Shown: positions 48,992-63,160, counted from the stretch's first letter. The stretch: 64,000 bases of DNA from Erpobdella octoculata (GCA_963978895.1 OZ022242.1:22632629-22696628); one strand, 5' to 3'. The notes: a model not told the origin generated them from the sequence alone. Program-made: numbers and translations.

Positions 48992-50890
48992 GGTAATCAT
49001 GTAGAATAGTTCCAGAAATTATTTTCGGTGTTTTTAATTATTTTTTTAATATAAAATTAATATAATTAGAAACAGAATAAAATTACCAATCGGATGATCC
49101 AAATAATTTATTGAAAATATAATTAAAGAAGAAGTTAATGACAGAAAACCGCCAGGTAGTAGGAAAAGCTAGGTTCATAAACAGTAAACTAACTAAAGGC
49201 GAAGCGAAATGAAATGTCAAATAAATTTATTGTGCGAGTTTTTATAAAACAATTTAAAAAAAATTACTTATTTTTAAAAAAGTATGAATTAATTTGTATG
49301 CCTTAATTGAAAACTATCGCGTTTAACATTCTATGAAGAACAGTTCGGACTAGTTGTCAAATAAATTTATTTTGCGAGTTTTTATAAAACAATTTGAAAA
49401 AAAATTACTTATTTTTAAAAAAAAGTATGAATTAATTAAAAAATATTAGACACTGATTTGAATTATGCAATGCATAAAGCGGGATTCCAGGGAATTCCAT
49501 ATAAACTTGATAAAGATGGCAGGCCGACCGCGAGTTCAGCGTTTTGTTATTGTTGATCCGATTGAAATTTTAAATATAGCAGCGATAAAGATGGAGGACT
49601 GGAATATGGTATCACTATACATGATAGTATCCATGATACTATGTCATGCATGGAATGGCTTGCCAGACGACGTCTCTTGAAAAACAGCCTTCAATGCCCC
49701 ACGTGTGGATCTCAGTGCTATTTGGCCCCGCACATTCAAGGACTGGATGGTTTTCGTTGGAGATGCACACCATGTGGTTTTCAAAAAAGTATTAGAGATG
49801 ATTCATTTTTTACTAGGAGTAAGCTGTCTCTATACAAAGTAGTCCTTCTGACATACTGCTATGCCAAGGACTATCCTCAGGATGTGAAACACTGCGAAGT
49901 AAAGGTGGGCAAGAAAACAATCATTGATTGGTTTAACTTCCTGAGAGAAGACTTAGGCAACTACGTGGAAAGGAATGAAATGGAGATGGAAGGGTTTGAC
50001 GCAAACGGAGAGCCGATCGTGGTGGAGATAGATGAATCCAAGTATTTCCACCGGAAGTTCCATAGAGGCACATGGAAAGAAGGACATTGGGTTTTTGGAG
50101 GAGTTGAACGCGTTTCCAAGAAGTGCTTTATAGTGGAGGTCCCTAATAGAAGAGCGGCAACATTGGAGCCTCTGATTCTACAACACTGCCTACCTGGTAC
50201 ACACATCATTAGTGACGGGTGGGCGTCTTACAGAAATATTTCAAATTTGAGGAATGGTATTTACCTGCATTCGGTCATTATTCACGAAGAAAACTTTGTC
50301 GATCCTAACGACGCGGAAATCCATACCCAAAATATAGAAAATCTGCGGATGAGAGCGAAACGAAAATTGAAACGACGGTTTGGAACGACCCGTGCTCTTT
50401 TCCCATCTTATCTACGTGAATTTGAGTTCCGTAGTATCAATCCAGATGGCAACATCTTTGGTGAAGTTCTGTGTGCCTTAATTGATAACTATCGCGTTTA
50501 ACATTGAGTTTATTGATAACTATCGCGTTTAACATTTAACAGTTCGGACTTGAATAAACTTAAATTTTTTTTGTAAATAATGTTATTTTGACTGCGTGAA
50601 TACCATTTCTTGTGTTACTTTTGCTAATAATTTTTTTTTTAAGCGCTGTAAATATTTCTTGTCTGCGCTATAAATAGTAATTTCTGTTTGACTTCGCTAT
50701 TCATAGTTTTTGTTGCTGTTCTCTTGCGCGTTTCGTGGGTTTTCCGAGAAAATTTTATTATCAAAAATTAATAAACTGCTTGGATCATTAAATTGGAATT
50801 ATTATTGTGATTACAAATATATAATTATTATTACGGAAAAATAATTAAAAACACCGAAAATAATTTCTGGAACTATTCTACATGATTACT
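48992..50890 (+). mobile_element. Merlin DNA transposon
   Basis: TIRs of at least 53 identical bases (starting GGTAATCATGTAGAATAG on the left) enclose a transposase gene. The 5' side contains a duplicated leader with the 3' end of the transposase gene embedded between the two leader copies (about 49291-49350), so the element is chimeric. No clear target duplication flanks it, unlike its deletion derivative at 13522-14236. Confidence 0.9.
49515..50501 (+). CDS. Merlin transposase (IS1016/ISXO2-like DDE), N-terminus frameshifted
   Basis: The main frame 49641-50501 (286 aa) has a zinc-binding CPTCG...CTPCG pair near residues 19-43. The ISXO2-like DDE domain follows: first Asp in VVEIDESKYFHRK, second in IISDGWASY, and the third acidic residue in the NIENLRMRAK region. 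This matches Merlin, the eukaryotic relative of IS1016. The likely natural start, MAGRPRVQRF at 49516, is in another frame that overlaps the main one around 49641-49680, so one frameshift separates N-terminus and core. The frame ends in CALIDNYRV. The catalytic triad looks intact, so the protein may be only mildly damaged. Confidence 0.88.
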
Positions 50891-50894
50891 ACCC

Positions 50895-51835
50895 TGATGC
50901 CCACAGATTTCTTCATATTTTATAACTATCTTTTTCAAGTAGATGTAGTCCGATGTACATATTTTCTAAAGGTTTTACAGTATTAGACATATGATTTTAG
51001 ACTTGTTTTGCTTTTTTAGGTAGACATACGGGACTGCCGGCACGCTAGCAATTTTAATTTTACCGATTGCAACCACGACGAACCGCCAGGGCAATAGCAA
51101 CGACCTGAAAAATCGGCCTGTGCAGTTTCTACCATGGATGCACGGTTCAAATTCTCTAATTTCAAGCGAGCGAAGCCTGGCACTGCTCGTTTAGACATAT
51201 AACTCACCGACTGTAACATAAAATTACATAATATGACAAGGACTAGACCCAAAAAGTAAGAAGTAAACAAGCAAAAACCAATTTTTTGGAAAGATAACAA
51301 AATAAGAACTCAATTCCGGTTTCTTAAACATCTCTTTCATGCAAAAAAGCTAATTTATTAAATATCTATGTTAATAAATAAACTTTATAAGTCAAATGGC
51401 CAGGTTATCAACCCCACTCACCAAAGCATTTTATAATTCATCAAAAATCTCCGTTACGCATTTTTATATTCACATGATAAACGCTCTGATTTAAACCACA
51501 ATCACCGTGATTTGGTTCAGGGGCTCTAAGTGAATAAGAAAAAACGCTTAACTGAGATATTTGATAAATTTAAAAAAGCTTTGGTTTTGGTGAGTGTAGT
51601 TGTGTGGTTGATACATGGTGAATAAAAAACACGCCCATATTCACAGATCATACCCGAATTTTTAACATAGAAGTCTTCTGATTGGTTCTGGATGACCTAT
51701 TTGTTTGACTACCATAACAACGTGATCTTCCGTAACACACAAAAACTGATCTTCAAGATTCAAGAACCTTACCAGAACAACAGTTTGAAAAATAGCAGAT
51801 GGTTAGTTTGAGTAAAAGGCGCCCCACGTGTTAAG
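50895..51835. other. Stretch without gene
   Basis: A single arm of the palindrome family (TTTTACCGATTGCAACCACG...CAATAGCAACGACC) lies at about 51055-51105. A GCAGATGGTTAGTTTGAGTAAAAGG segment at 51797 belongs to the foldback family at 56.8 kb. No coding region. Confidence 0.5.
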
Positions 51836-51837
51836 TT

Positions 51838-52570
51838 TTAACAAGTAAATTAAAAACGAATTTTTAAAACCAATGCTCTTATATGTAATTAAAACACAAA
51901 TTTTGCAATCAATTTTTTCTTATATTACTCTTTTATTTTATGTTAAAGTCGAAATATCTTAATTATATCGAAATTAATTAAAATTATCTAAATTAATTGA
52001 CTTATTGTAAAACTAATAATTGAATATTGCATTGTCTTCTATTTTAAGCATGTATGCAAAATTTGAAAAAAATCTATCATCAGGAAGTGACTCAAAAATT
52101 GATTGCAAGATTTGAAACAGACAGAGAAACAAACAGACAGACAGAGAAACAGAGACGACGAGTTAATAAAAGCATTGGTAATAATAATAAAAATATCATC
52201 AAAAAGCATCGAATTTAAATATCTCAACTATTTTCATGAAAATTTCGTACACGCTTGAGAATCGCGGTCAGTGAGTGTGGTTCGTGTTAACTTGGTAAAA
52301 TAGTCTGCCAGTCGGTTAGCGTTTTGTGGTCAAGAAAACCCTCAAGAAACCCCTCGATTAAATCCTCAAGAAAATTAACTAAATTAATTGACTTATTGTA
52401 AAACTAATAATTGAATATTGCATTGTCTTCTATCTTGGGCATGTATGCAAAATTTGAAAAAAATCTATCATCAGGAAGTGACTCAAAAATTGATTGCAAG
52501 ATTTGAAACAGACAGAGAAACAGACAGAGAAACAGAGCCGACGAGTTAATAAAAGCATTGGTAAAAAATT
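51838..52570 (+). repeat. Two copies of dispersed repeat R2
   Basis: A full-length copy at 51838-52190 and a 3' partial copy at 52375-52570, both ending CAGAGAAACAGAG.CGACGAGTTAATAAAAGCATTGG. They split a foldback-family element whose halves lie at about 51790-51830 and 52575-52720. Confidence 0.8.
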
Positions 52571-52893
52571 ACGACTTGTTTGCTATACGAATGTCCATAT
52601 TTAAGACATTTCTCACACGGCATAGACAAAAATTATTTTATGCTTTTTACAAAAACGTAGTGTTTAAAAAACCTTTTTTTTTAATATTTTAGTCTTATGC
52701 GATTATATCCTATCTCCACCATCTTATGGATGAAAAAACAAGAAGTTGAGTCATACGCTTTGATATTGGAAGATAATCTAGCAAACCTGATGAATTGTGA
52801 ATTAATGATTCTCTTGAATACATGTGTGGGGTGATGTGACCTGGGATGAAGATATTGAAAGTAGTTAGTTAGCTTGAAATAAGTATGGTGATG

Positions 52894-54220
52894 CAGGGAC
52901 GTAAATTCAGCATTTTCCAGGGAGGGGGCAAAATTTTCCCGCCATTATATAGCTTACTGACAGGGTTACCCGGTGTTGTCCGGGTTTTTTGTGCTTAGTT
53001 TTGTCTCGTTTTTCCCAATGAAACGTCAAAGAAATAACAGATTTTTTTTTAATTTTTCAAAATTTTCTCATCAATGAAGTACCTGCATGCCAAATGTTGT
53101 TAAAATTGCTCCTGCGCCTTGGATGTGATAAACGAATGCTCTCACACGCACATTACTTTTTACATTTATATAAATACGTAGGTACAAGCAGAGAGGGATG
53201 GGGAAATGCATCCCCCATCAGAGTATCAATTGAAATTTTTTGGGTATAATACCTTGTTTTTGAAAAACGACCGCAGCTTTTTTGGGAGGAGAAATTGGAA
53301 GTCTTTGAAAAATTTTTGAAAAATACTTACGACTACCCCTTACCGGTTATCAACTTTTTGGAAGAGAATATAAAAAAGTTTTGAAGTGAATCCCCCACCA
53401 GAAAATTCTGGATTTGCCAGGCGCCACTGGGTATAAGGGGAATGAATGATTTAATCATATTGCAGTAAAACAAGTAAAGAAAAAACGAGTTTTTCAACAC
53501 AAACTTTGATTTCAAATACATTCAATTTAGAGATGCAAAAGATGTTCAAAGTTTTTTTTTAAATTGAATCATGTATTTTCATCAAATATAAAGCTATGCT
53601 GAAAGTTTCAACTCCCTAGCTAGTCAAAATGCTGGTTAAATTTCACTTGCAAGATTTGCGTACAGAGAAAGTCTCACACACACAAACAAACAGAGATTGT
53701 AACCTAAATAAAAGTTTGTAAAAAAGATGTCCAAAATGGGGTGGGTATAATTTTGTTTTATTTTTGTGTAATAAATAATAACTTTGATGTAGACAGCTGT
53801 GAGGGAATCAACATTGTATCAATACCACTAATAGGGTAAAATTCCACGAGTTCGCTGATTGTATTTTGGCACAGAAAACAGCTAATCTTTGGACCAACAC
53901 TGATACAAAAATTATTACTCGAGCTAAGATATAAAATTGTCTACACACGCAAAAAGAATTCCAATACGCATTGAATCATCACGAGGCTAAGTAAAGTTAA
54001 AATTAACATATTATATAGTAAACTCTAAGTAAAAAAAATTTTTAATTTTGGAAATCAAGGGGGGGGCGAATTGTCTATACACGCCAGAAGGATTCCAATA
54101 CGCATTGCATCATCACTAGGTTAAGTAAAGTTAAAATTAAATAAATATATAGTAAACTCTAGGCAAAAAAATTCAAATTTTGAAAATCAGGGGCCCCCTG
54201 CCCCCCAATTTACGTCCCTG
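52894..54220. mobile_element. hAT element, non-autonomous, copy 1
   Basis: Inverted ends CAGGGACGTAAATT and AATTTACGTCCCTG are flanked by the exact 8-bp duplication TGGTGATG (52886-52893 and 54221-54228). It is 1327 bp with no transposase. It carries an R1 repeat copy (about 53465-53730) and two tandem ~150-bp units near the right end (GAATTCCAATACGCATTG... and GGATTCCAATACGCATTG...). Confidence 0.95.
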
Positions 54221-54344
54221 TGGTGATGTATCTTGTTTGAGGTCTTGTATAATGATAAGTTAAGAAAATTAACTTAAATTCTCTTCCATATATAGAGAAT
54301 TTAATTAAAATTCTCGGAATTAAGTTGTTAACTAGAAAACAAAT

Positions 54345-54590
54345 AAAGGAAAAAACGAGTTTTTTAATACAAACTTTAATTTCAAATACAATCGATTTAG
54401 AAATACGAAAGATGTTCGAATTAATTTTTTTAATTGAATCATGTATTGTCATTGTCATCCAATATAAAGCTATGCTGAAAGTTTCAGCTTCCTAGCTAGT
54501 CAAAAATCTTGTTAAATTTTACTTGCAAAATTTGTGTACAGAGAGAGCCACACAAACAGATATTGTAACCTAAATATATGTTTGTAATAA
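54345..54590 (+). repeat. Dispersed repeat R1
   Basis: CAAATAAAGGAAAAAACGAG to ACCTAAATATATGTTTGTAA, the same family as in the two hAT elements and inverted at 1-300. It points toward and abuts the Penelope fragment. Confidence 0.8.
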
Positions 54591-54591
54591 A

Positions 54592-55190
54592 ATAAACTCT
54601 ACAGAACCATTCCAAACTAAAAAGATGTCAATATAACGTCCATAAAAGCTAACGTGTAGGTTATCGGTGACATAAAGATCAAATTCTTCTAAATATATAT
54701 TAGCAAGGGTAGGTGAGTAAGCTTTACCCATAGCGAAACCATTTGTTTGAATGTACTTCCTATTGTTAAATAAGAAAGTGTTATGAGTCAATGAGTGTTT
54801 TAGAAGTGATATAAGAAAATCAACTTGTTTTTCATTATCAGAGTAAGAAATTAGTTTTTTCTTAGCTTCAGATAGACTTCTCATATTAACAACATTTGTA
54901 TATAAAGAAGAAACATCACCAGTGACAAGTAAAGGCGACCTTTTAAATGTAAAAGTCTTCAGTCTGTCAATAAGGTGGTATGTATCCTTAAGGACAAGCC
55001 GAAGACCCCTAGCAACTAACTTAAGATTATAGTCAAGAAAAACATTAATGTGGTTATCGACTGAACCAATATCGGAAATGATAGGCCTACCTTGTGGGGT
55101 TCTATCATTAAACCACTTTTCTTTTTCTTTATTAATTTTGAGAAGTTTATAAAATTTTCTTTTTTTGGTTCTGCTTGAGGCAATCACGAA
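54592..55190 (-). pseudogene. Penelope-like reverse transcriptase fragment
   Basis: The minus-strand frame carries the Penelope RT core: PQGRPIISDIGSVDNHIN, LLVTGDVSSLYTNVV, NTFLFNNRKYIQTNGFAMG and ANIYLEEFD, ending at FYGRYIDIFLVWNG. The catalytic box, normally RYIDDIF, reads RYIDIF: one Asp codon is missing next to GAC at 54627-54629. The upstream RT part (seen in the 8.4-kb fragment) and any endonuclease are absent. R1 and inverted R3 repeats abut both sides. Confidence 0.85.
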
Positions 55191-55204
55191 ATTTTTTATT
55201 AAAT

Positions 55205-55340
55205 TTTTTTTTTAACTTCACTCGTCTCTCTGTTTGTTTGTTTGCCTGTGGTAATCAAATCTTAGAAACAAAAATTCACCCACTTTTTGACTACCTAGAG
55301 CTCTAAAACTTTCAGGAATGCTTTATTCTGGATGACAATA
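55205..55340 (-). repeat. Dispersed repeat R3, inverted
   Basis: AACTTCACTCGTCTCTCTGTTTG ... AGCTCTAAAACTTTCAGG is the inverse of 29150-29280. Confidence 0.75.
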
Positions 55341-55657
55341 CGTGAATTGAATGTTTCCGACATGAATTAGGCCTTAAATCAATTAAAATAATAAAATCAA
55401 ATTAATCAAATTATTTATATATAAGTCGCCAGAGGTCCAAAATAATTAAACAGTACGGATGTTTATAAGTCGCCAGAAGTCCAAAATAATTAAAGGTTGT
55501 TTTAGATTCAAAAATTTTAGTTTGTTGACTCAGATAAAGAGGCTAATAAAAGCATTTTTTAAAATTTATTTTTCATCTTTAATTGTTAATTACATTATTC
55601 TTAAAACCTGATTCATAATATTTTCAGCAGCCTTAATGTCAATTCAATTCAATTCAA

Positions 55658-56016
55658 TGGACCACAAAAGACTGACGTCACACGAGCTTAACTGGAGACA
55701 AACAAATAATTGAGATCTATAGCCGTACACCTGATTTGTTTTATGCGATATATTTAAACGTCTTAATAATTAGAAATTAAGAATATTGTTTTATAATAGT
55801 ATCTTTTATTTATTGAGCCTAAAATATAATTTTCAATATTTAAAAAAAAATTTCCCATCGCTTTATTAAGTTAATATCAACTTGAACAAAATTAGCTATA
55901 GCCTAATATAAATTTAATGACAAAGATAAAGCCATTTAAAGCCGTATCGACACTGTAAACAAGGTTTTTTTTTGTCTCCAGTGTATATTTTGTGACGTCA
56001 TGACTTTTGTGGTCCA
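55658..56016. mobile_element. MITE with TGGACCACAAAAG ends
   Basis: TGGACCACAAAAGACTGACG and its inverse (CGTCATGACTTTTGTGGTCCA), plus an inner matching ACTGGAGACAAA, define a 359-bp element. TTCAA occurs on both sides, but the left flank is a (TTCAA)n run, so the duplication is uncertain. Superfamily not assigned. Confidence 0.75.
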
Positions 56017-56164
56017 TTCAATTCGTCTTTATTCAGACCACCGTCAGACCGCAATGGCTTACAGCAATAAATAAATAAATAAGTAATAATTATAAAAAAA
56101 ATTAATAAAAATATAATAAAATAATAAAAATAAAATAAACTAAAAAAATAAAATGAAATACAGA

Positions 56165-56540
56165 ATTTTTAAAGTTTGCAGTTCATAAAACATGCGAATC
56201 AGATAATTTTTTGAGAAAAGACTATTAGGTTTGTCTTCGACGCATGTTATAAATTCGCGGAGATTTCAATGGAAGATATGGATGCAGCGGGTGACTATTA
56301 TCTTCCATAACTCGCCGGAACAATTTTCTGTCAGCCTGGTCACTCAGTTCGGTAAATGTCCGTAATCCGTCATAAAATCCAGCACGAGTAGACCTCCTAA
56401 GAAATCCATCAAGTCATCTCTCTGTCCCTCATTAACAAATCCCCACCAAGAAGGAGACGCATACCGAAGTCTTGCCATCACCGTAGAGTTGAAGACTGTA
56501 GTTTTCGCAAGAGCCGTTTCGGAAGAGTTTGAAATCAAAC
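56165..56540 (-). pseudogene. LINE RT C-terminal fragment
   Basis: The minus strand reads VFNSTVMARLRYASPSWWGF at the start, then after a break LSDQADRKLFRRVMEDNSHPLHPYLP and YNMRRRQT. These are the thumb and C-terminal segments of a Jockey/CR1-type LINE ORF2. AT-rich tail sequence continues to about 56060. Confidence 0.75.
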
Positions 56541-56639
56541 ACTATGACACGTAATTTCTATATATATAGATTAATAAATAATTATAGTAAGGTAATATTT
56601 TTTTAAATAATTTATTTAATATTAAAAGTTATTTCTATA

Positions 56640-57030
56640 TGAACTAAAAAAGAGAAAATAAAATATTTAAAAATACCAAACTAAAAAAAAATAAAATAAT
56701 TTTTTTCTGGGCTGTGTGAGACATGTTTTTATGGAGGCATGCGTTAATTGTGGACATTCGTTCAACAAACAAGCCATAAATTTTCAACACTTCAAACGTG
56801 GGGCGCCATTTATATTCAAAAAAGCATTCTATCTTGTTTAAAAAATAGCAGATGGTTAGTTTGAGTAAAAGGCCCCCCACGTTTTAAGTGTTGAAAATTT
56901 ATGGCTTCTTTGTTATACGAATGTCAACAATTAACGCATGCCTTCATCAAAGCATTTTTCACACAGCCCAGAGAAAAATTATTTTCTCTTTTTTAGTTCA
57001 CAAAACGTGATATTTTTAAAAGTTTTTTTT
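56640..57030. repeat. Foldback element
   Basis: Arms of about 150-175 bp at 56640-56815 and 56870-57030 are inverted copies sharing GTGTTGAAAATTTATGGCTT, AATTAACGCATGCC and CACACAGCCCAGA. A central AAAAATAGCAGATGGTTAGT spacer separates them. One split relative lies at 51.8/52.6 kb. Confidence 0.85.
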
Positions 57031-57117
57031 TTATATTTTATTATTGTCTTTTTATGATGCAAAATTATTTTTTATATATAGATTATACAAAGTAATCTTT
57101 AATTTGATAGCTAAATT

Positions 57118-58485
57118 CAGGGACGTAAATTCAGCATTTTTCAGGGGGGGGGGCAAAATTTTCCCGCCATTATATAGCTTACTGACAGGGTTACCCAGTG
57201 TTGTCCAGGTTTTTTGTGCTTAGTTTTGTCTCGTTTTTGCCAACTAAACGTCAAAGAAATAACAGATTTTTTTGTAATTTTTTAAAATTTTCTCATTAAT
57301 GAAGTTACCTGCATGCCAAATGTTGTTAAAATTGCTCCTGCGGATTGGATGTGATAAACGAATGCTCTCACACACACATTATCTTTTACATTTATATAAA
57401 TACGTAGGTACAAGCAGAGAGGGATGGGGAAATGCATCCCTCATCAGAGTATCAATTGAAATTTTTTGGGTATAATATCTTGTTTTTGGAAAACGACCGC
57501 AGCTTTTTTGGGAGGAGAAATTGGAAGTCTTTGAAAATTTTTTTGAAAAATACTTACGACTACCCCTTACCGGTTATCAGCTTTTTGGAAGAGAATATAA
57601 AAAAGTTTCTGAAATGAATTCCCCCAGAAAATTCTGGATTTGCCACGCGCCACTGGGTATAAGGGGGATGAATGATTTAATCATATTTTAGTAAAACAAG
57701 TAAAGGAAAAACGAGTTTTTCAACACATACTTTGATTTCAAATACATTCAATTTAGAAATGCAAAAGATGTTCAAAGTTTTTTTTTAAATTGAATCATGT
57801 ATTTTCATCAAATATAAAGCTGTGCTGAAAGTTTCAACTTCCTAGCTAGTCAAAATGCTGGTTATATTTCACTTGCAAGATTTGCGTACAGAGAAAGACA
57901 CACATACACAAACAAACAGAAATTGTAACCTAAATAAAAATTTGTAAAAAAAGATGTCCAAAATGGGGTGGGTATAATTTTGTTTTATTTTTGTGTAATA
58001 AATAATAACTTTGATGTAGACAGCTGTGAGGGAATCAACATTGTATTAATACCACTAATAGGGTAAAATTCCACGAGTTCTCTTATTGTATTTTGGCACA
58101 GAAAACAGCTAACCTTTGAACCAACGTTGATACACAAATTATTACTCTGCAGTTATTGGTAAATCTAGCATCGAGCTAAGATATAAAATTGTCTACACAC
58201 GCAAAAAGAATTCCAATACGCATTGAATCATCACGAGGTTAGGTAAAGTTAAAATTAACATATTATATAGTACACTATAAGTAAAAAAAAATTTTAATTT
58301 TGGAAATCAATGGGGGCGAATTGTCTATGCACGCCAGAATGATTCCAATACGCATTGCATCATCACTAGGTTAAGTAAAGTTAAAATTAAATAAATATAT
58401 TTTAACTCTAGGTAAAAAAACTCAAATTTTGAAAATCAGGGGGGGGCAAATGCCTCCCCCTGCCCCCCCCCAATTTACGTCCCTG
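57118..58485. mobile_element. hAT element, non-autonomous, copy 2
   Basis: Same family and ends as 52894-54220, flanked by a different exact 8-bp duplication GCTAAATT (57110-57117 and 58486-58493). It is 1368 bp. The R1 repeat is at the same internal position in both copies, so it was acquired before the family spread. Confidence 0.95.
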
Positions 58486-58493
58486 GCTAAATT

Positions 58494-59086
58494 ATAGTAT
58501 TAAGGTCGTTCTGACCCAAGATATAGAGTTACAAAATACGCGTTTAGCGTCGGAACATTATCATTGGTTACTGAATAGAAACGGCTGATACTGGGCGCCT
58601 ACCCTCTTTACTTCAAAGCAAAAATTAAAAAAGTTTTGGAATTTTGGCCCTCGAGTAATCTGAAAATGTTTAATTTGGCCCTTGGCTTAAAACGTTGTGA
58701 ATATCTGCCCTGTCTCACTCTCAACCACACCAGCCTATCTATTTCTCACCATTATAACGATACATTGTATGTAATTTTCTGTATACAAATGCAATATGTG
58801 TGTTTATTAGTAGAAATGCACCGATAGTATCGGTATCGGCAGTATCGACAATATCGGTATTTTTCAGGTATCGGTATCGGTATCGGCCTGGTAAAATTTT
58901 GAGGGTCATTGGCTGATATTGATTTTTATTTCTATTGAAAGTTTTTGGTATAACAGCAAAGATTTTAAGTGAAAAGCTTTATTTACAAACAAAGAAACTG
59001 AATTGATAATGTTCAATAAATTAAATTACACATGCGCAGAATGCTTGTATTGAGCAAAATTACTTAATGCTGCGTAATATTGATTA
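58494..59086. other. Stretch without gene; possible hAT remnant
   Basis: A GCACCGATAGTATCGGTATCGG repeat block at about 58820-58885 looks like the subterminal region of a hAT element whose other end I cannot find. Confidence 0.45.
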
Positions 59087-59087
59087 A

Positions 59088-59640
59088 CTAGAGATAGCCC
59101 GTCAAAAATGACGGAAGTTTTAAAATACGTCGACCGTTGTTATCAAATAGTGGCTCTCCGTCTTCATTCACAAAAATCATTGCCACTTCATTACTTGTCG
59201 GTGCATTGTATCTCCGCTGATCTGACTGTCGATCTCTTCTCAGTGCCATATTGATGATTGGAATTTGCTCTCCTGCTGCTATGGCATGTTCAGCTTATTG
59301 ATTTTCTATATCTTGCATCAATTGATAGCTTTGAGTTTTGTTGAAGTTAATTGCTTCGTTACGAACTGCCTCACCCGCACGATCTCGTGCTAAACGTTGG
59401 GAGATCGCATTAGCAGCTCGATGTAGCAGCAATTCACTGGGAGACATTTGTTCAACTCGATGACGTTGTGAGGCAGCATTGGAAGTGTGAAGAGCTTGTA
59501 GATGTTGAGGAGTAAGTCGATAGACATAACGTTGTTGTGATGCGGCATGAGAAGGATAAAAAAATTGTTGCCTTTCTTTAGCTAGACGCCGTTTTTTCGA
59601 CACAGGATCTTCGTCGTCATTTAAATTAAGAGACATTTTG
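59088..59640 (-). mobile_element. Internally deleted Helitron with 3' terminus
   Basis: The minus-strand frame from the ATG at 59636 encodes a Helitron N-terminal region (MSLNLNDDEDPVSKKRRLAK, repeated ASQR motifs). It has one stop near 59292 and continues as QRRYNAPTSNEVAMIFVNEDG. It then runs directly into a 3' end: the hairpin CCGTCATTTTTGACGG, GCTATCTCTAG and a flanking T, with CTAG at 59088-59091. Rep and helicase domains are missing. The 5' end was not located. Confidence 0.75.
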
Positions 59641-59740
59641 TTTAAAAATATATACTTTATTTTTCAATTATTAAAATCTGAACTTAATTAATAGGAAAAA
59701 CAAAACTAATAAATATATATATATAAATAAATTTTATCAT

Positions 59741-59742
<2 letters not shown>

Positions 59743-59808
<66 letters not shown>
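59743..59808. repeat. (AT)n array
   Basis: Pure AT dinucleotides between the Helitron fragment and the next element. Confidence 0.95.
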
Positions 59809-59810
<2 letters not shown>

Positions 59811-59866
59811 CTTTATTTGTCAATTATTAAAATTCATATATATAATTTGATATATATATATATATA

Positions 59867-60450
59867 CTAGCGGAGGTACCCGGCGTTGCCCGGGGTTTTT
59901 AAAGGTTTTTCTAATGCTTGTCTCTCTCGCTCCCGTTTCCTTCTCCGCTTGTTTTCCCGCTCCCGGTCGCTTTTCCGTTCCTGCTTGCTCTCCCGTTCTC
60001 GGTCGGTTTTTCCTCCCAGTCGCTTACCCGTTCCCGGTCGGTTTTTTGCTCCAGGCTGTTTTTCCGCTCCCAGACGCTTTCCCGTTTCCGGTTGTTTTCC
60101 CGCTCCCGGTCGATTTCCCGTTCCGGGTTGCTTTCCCGCTCTCGATCACTTTTCCTCTTTCGGTCGCTTTTCCGCTCCCGGTTGCTTTCCCATTCCCGGT
60201 CGCTTTCTCGGTCGCGTTCCCTTTCCCGCTCGATCTTTCGCTCTCAGTTGGCTTCCCGTTTCGCTCATTTATGTATATATATATATATATATATATAGCC
60301 CCGCTCGCTCACCCGCTCCACTCCGCTCATTTTGAGACGGATTTCAATTTTTTTTCTCTATATTTGATTCCCCTTGACACTCAAAGTTGTGTAAAAATTT
60401 AATTACGATCGGATGAATGGTGTAGCAATGCATAAAGGACATACATACAT
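59867..60450 (-). mobile_element. Helitron-like element with GC-rich minisatellite
   Basis: The minus strand ends ...AAAAACCCCGGGCAACGCCGGGTACCTCCGCTAG (CTAG at 59867-59870). Internally it has GAGCGGGAAAGCGACCG-type units (about 59930-60265), a short (AT)n, and at 60370-60450 the GTCCTTTATGCATTGCTACACCATTCATCCG block shared with 29.0 and 29.4 kb. Open frames in all phases reflect repeat composition. Confidence 0.65.
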
Positions 60451-60459
60451 ACATATATA

Positions 60460-60600
60460 TTGCCCGGAGTTTTTTTAGACGTTTACCTAATGCGTTTTTT
60501 TTTCGCTCCCGTTTCCTTCCCGCTTGCGCTCCCGCTTCAGGTCGTTATCCGTTCCCTGTCGCTTTCCCGCTCATTCTTTCGCTCTCAGTTGCCCCCCCCC
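60460..60600 (-). repeat. Second GC-rich minisatellite remnant
   Basis: The minus strand has GGAAAGCGACAGGGAACGG-type units, then AAAAAAACTCCGGGCAATATATA, a degenerate copy of the same element end. Confidence 0.55.
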
Positions 60601-60611
60601 TAAATCCGATT

Positions 60612-63077
<2,466 letters not shown>

Positions 63078-63160
<83 letters not shown>
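63078..63160. repeat. (AT)n array
   Basis: AT dinucleotides between the Helitron 3' end and the SINE-A array, with one C interruption near 63136. Confidence 0.95.

Noticed and set aside
52886..58493. Segmental duplication of a 1.3-kb block
   Set aside because: Different exact 8-bp duplications flank each copy, so they are separate hAT insertions.
59886..60402. Three overlapping frames of Arg-Ser or Pro-Phe repeats, looking like SR-rich proteins
   Set aside because: All frames are open at once because the DNA is a GC-rich minisatellite; the same happens at 2.2, 8.8, 9.2 and 13.0 kb.
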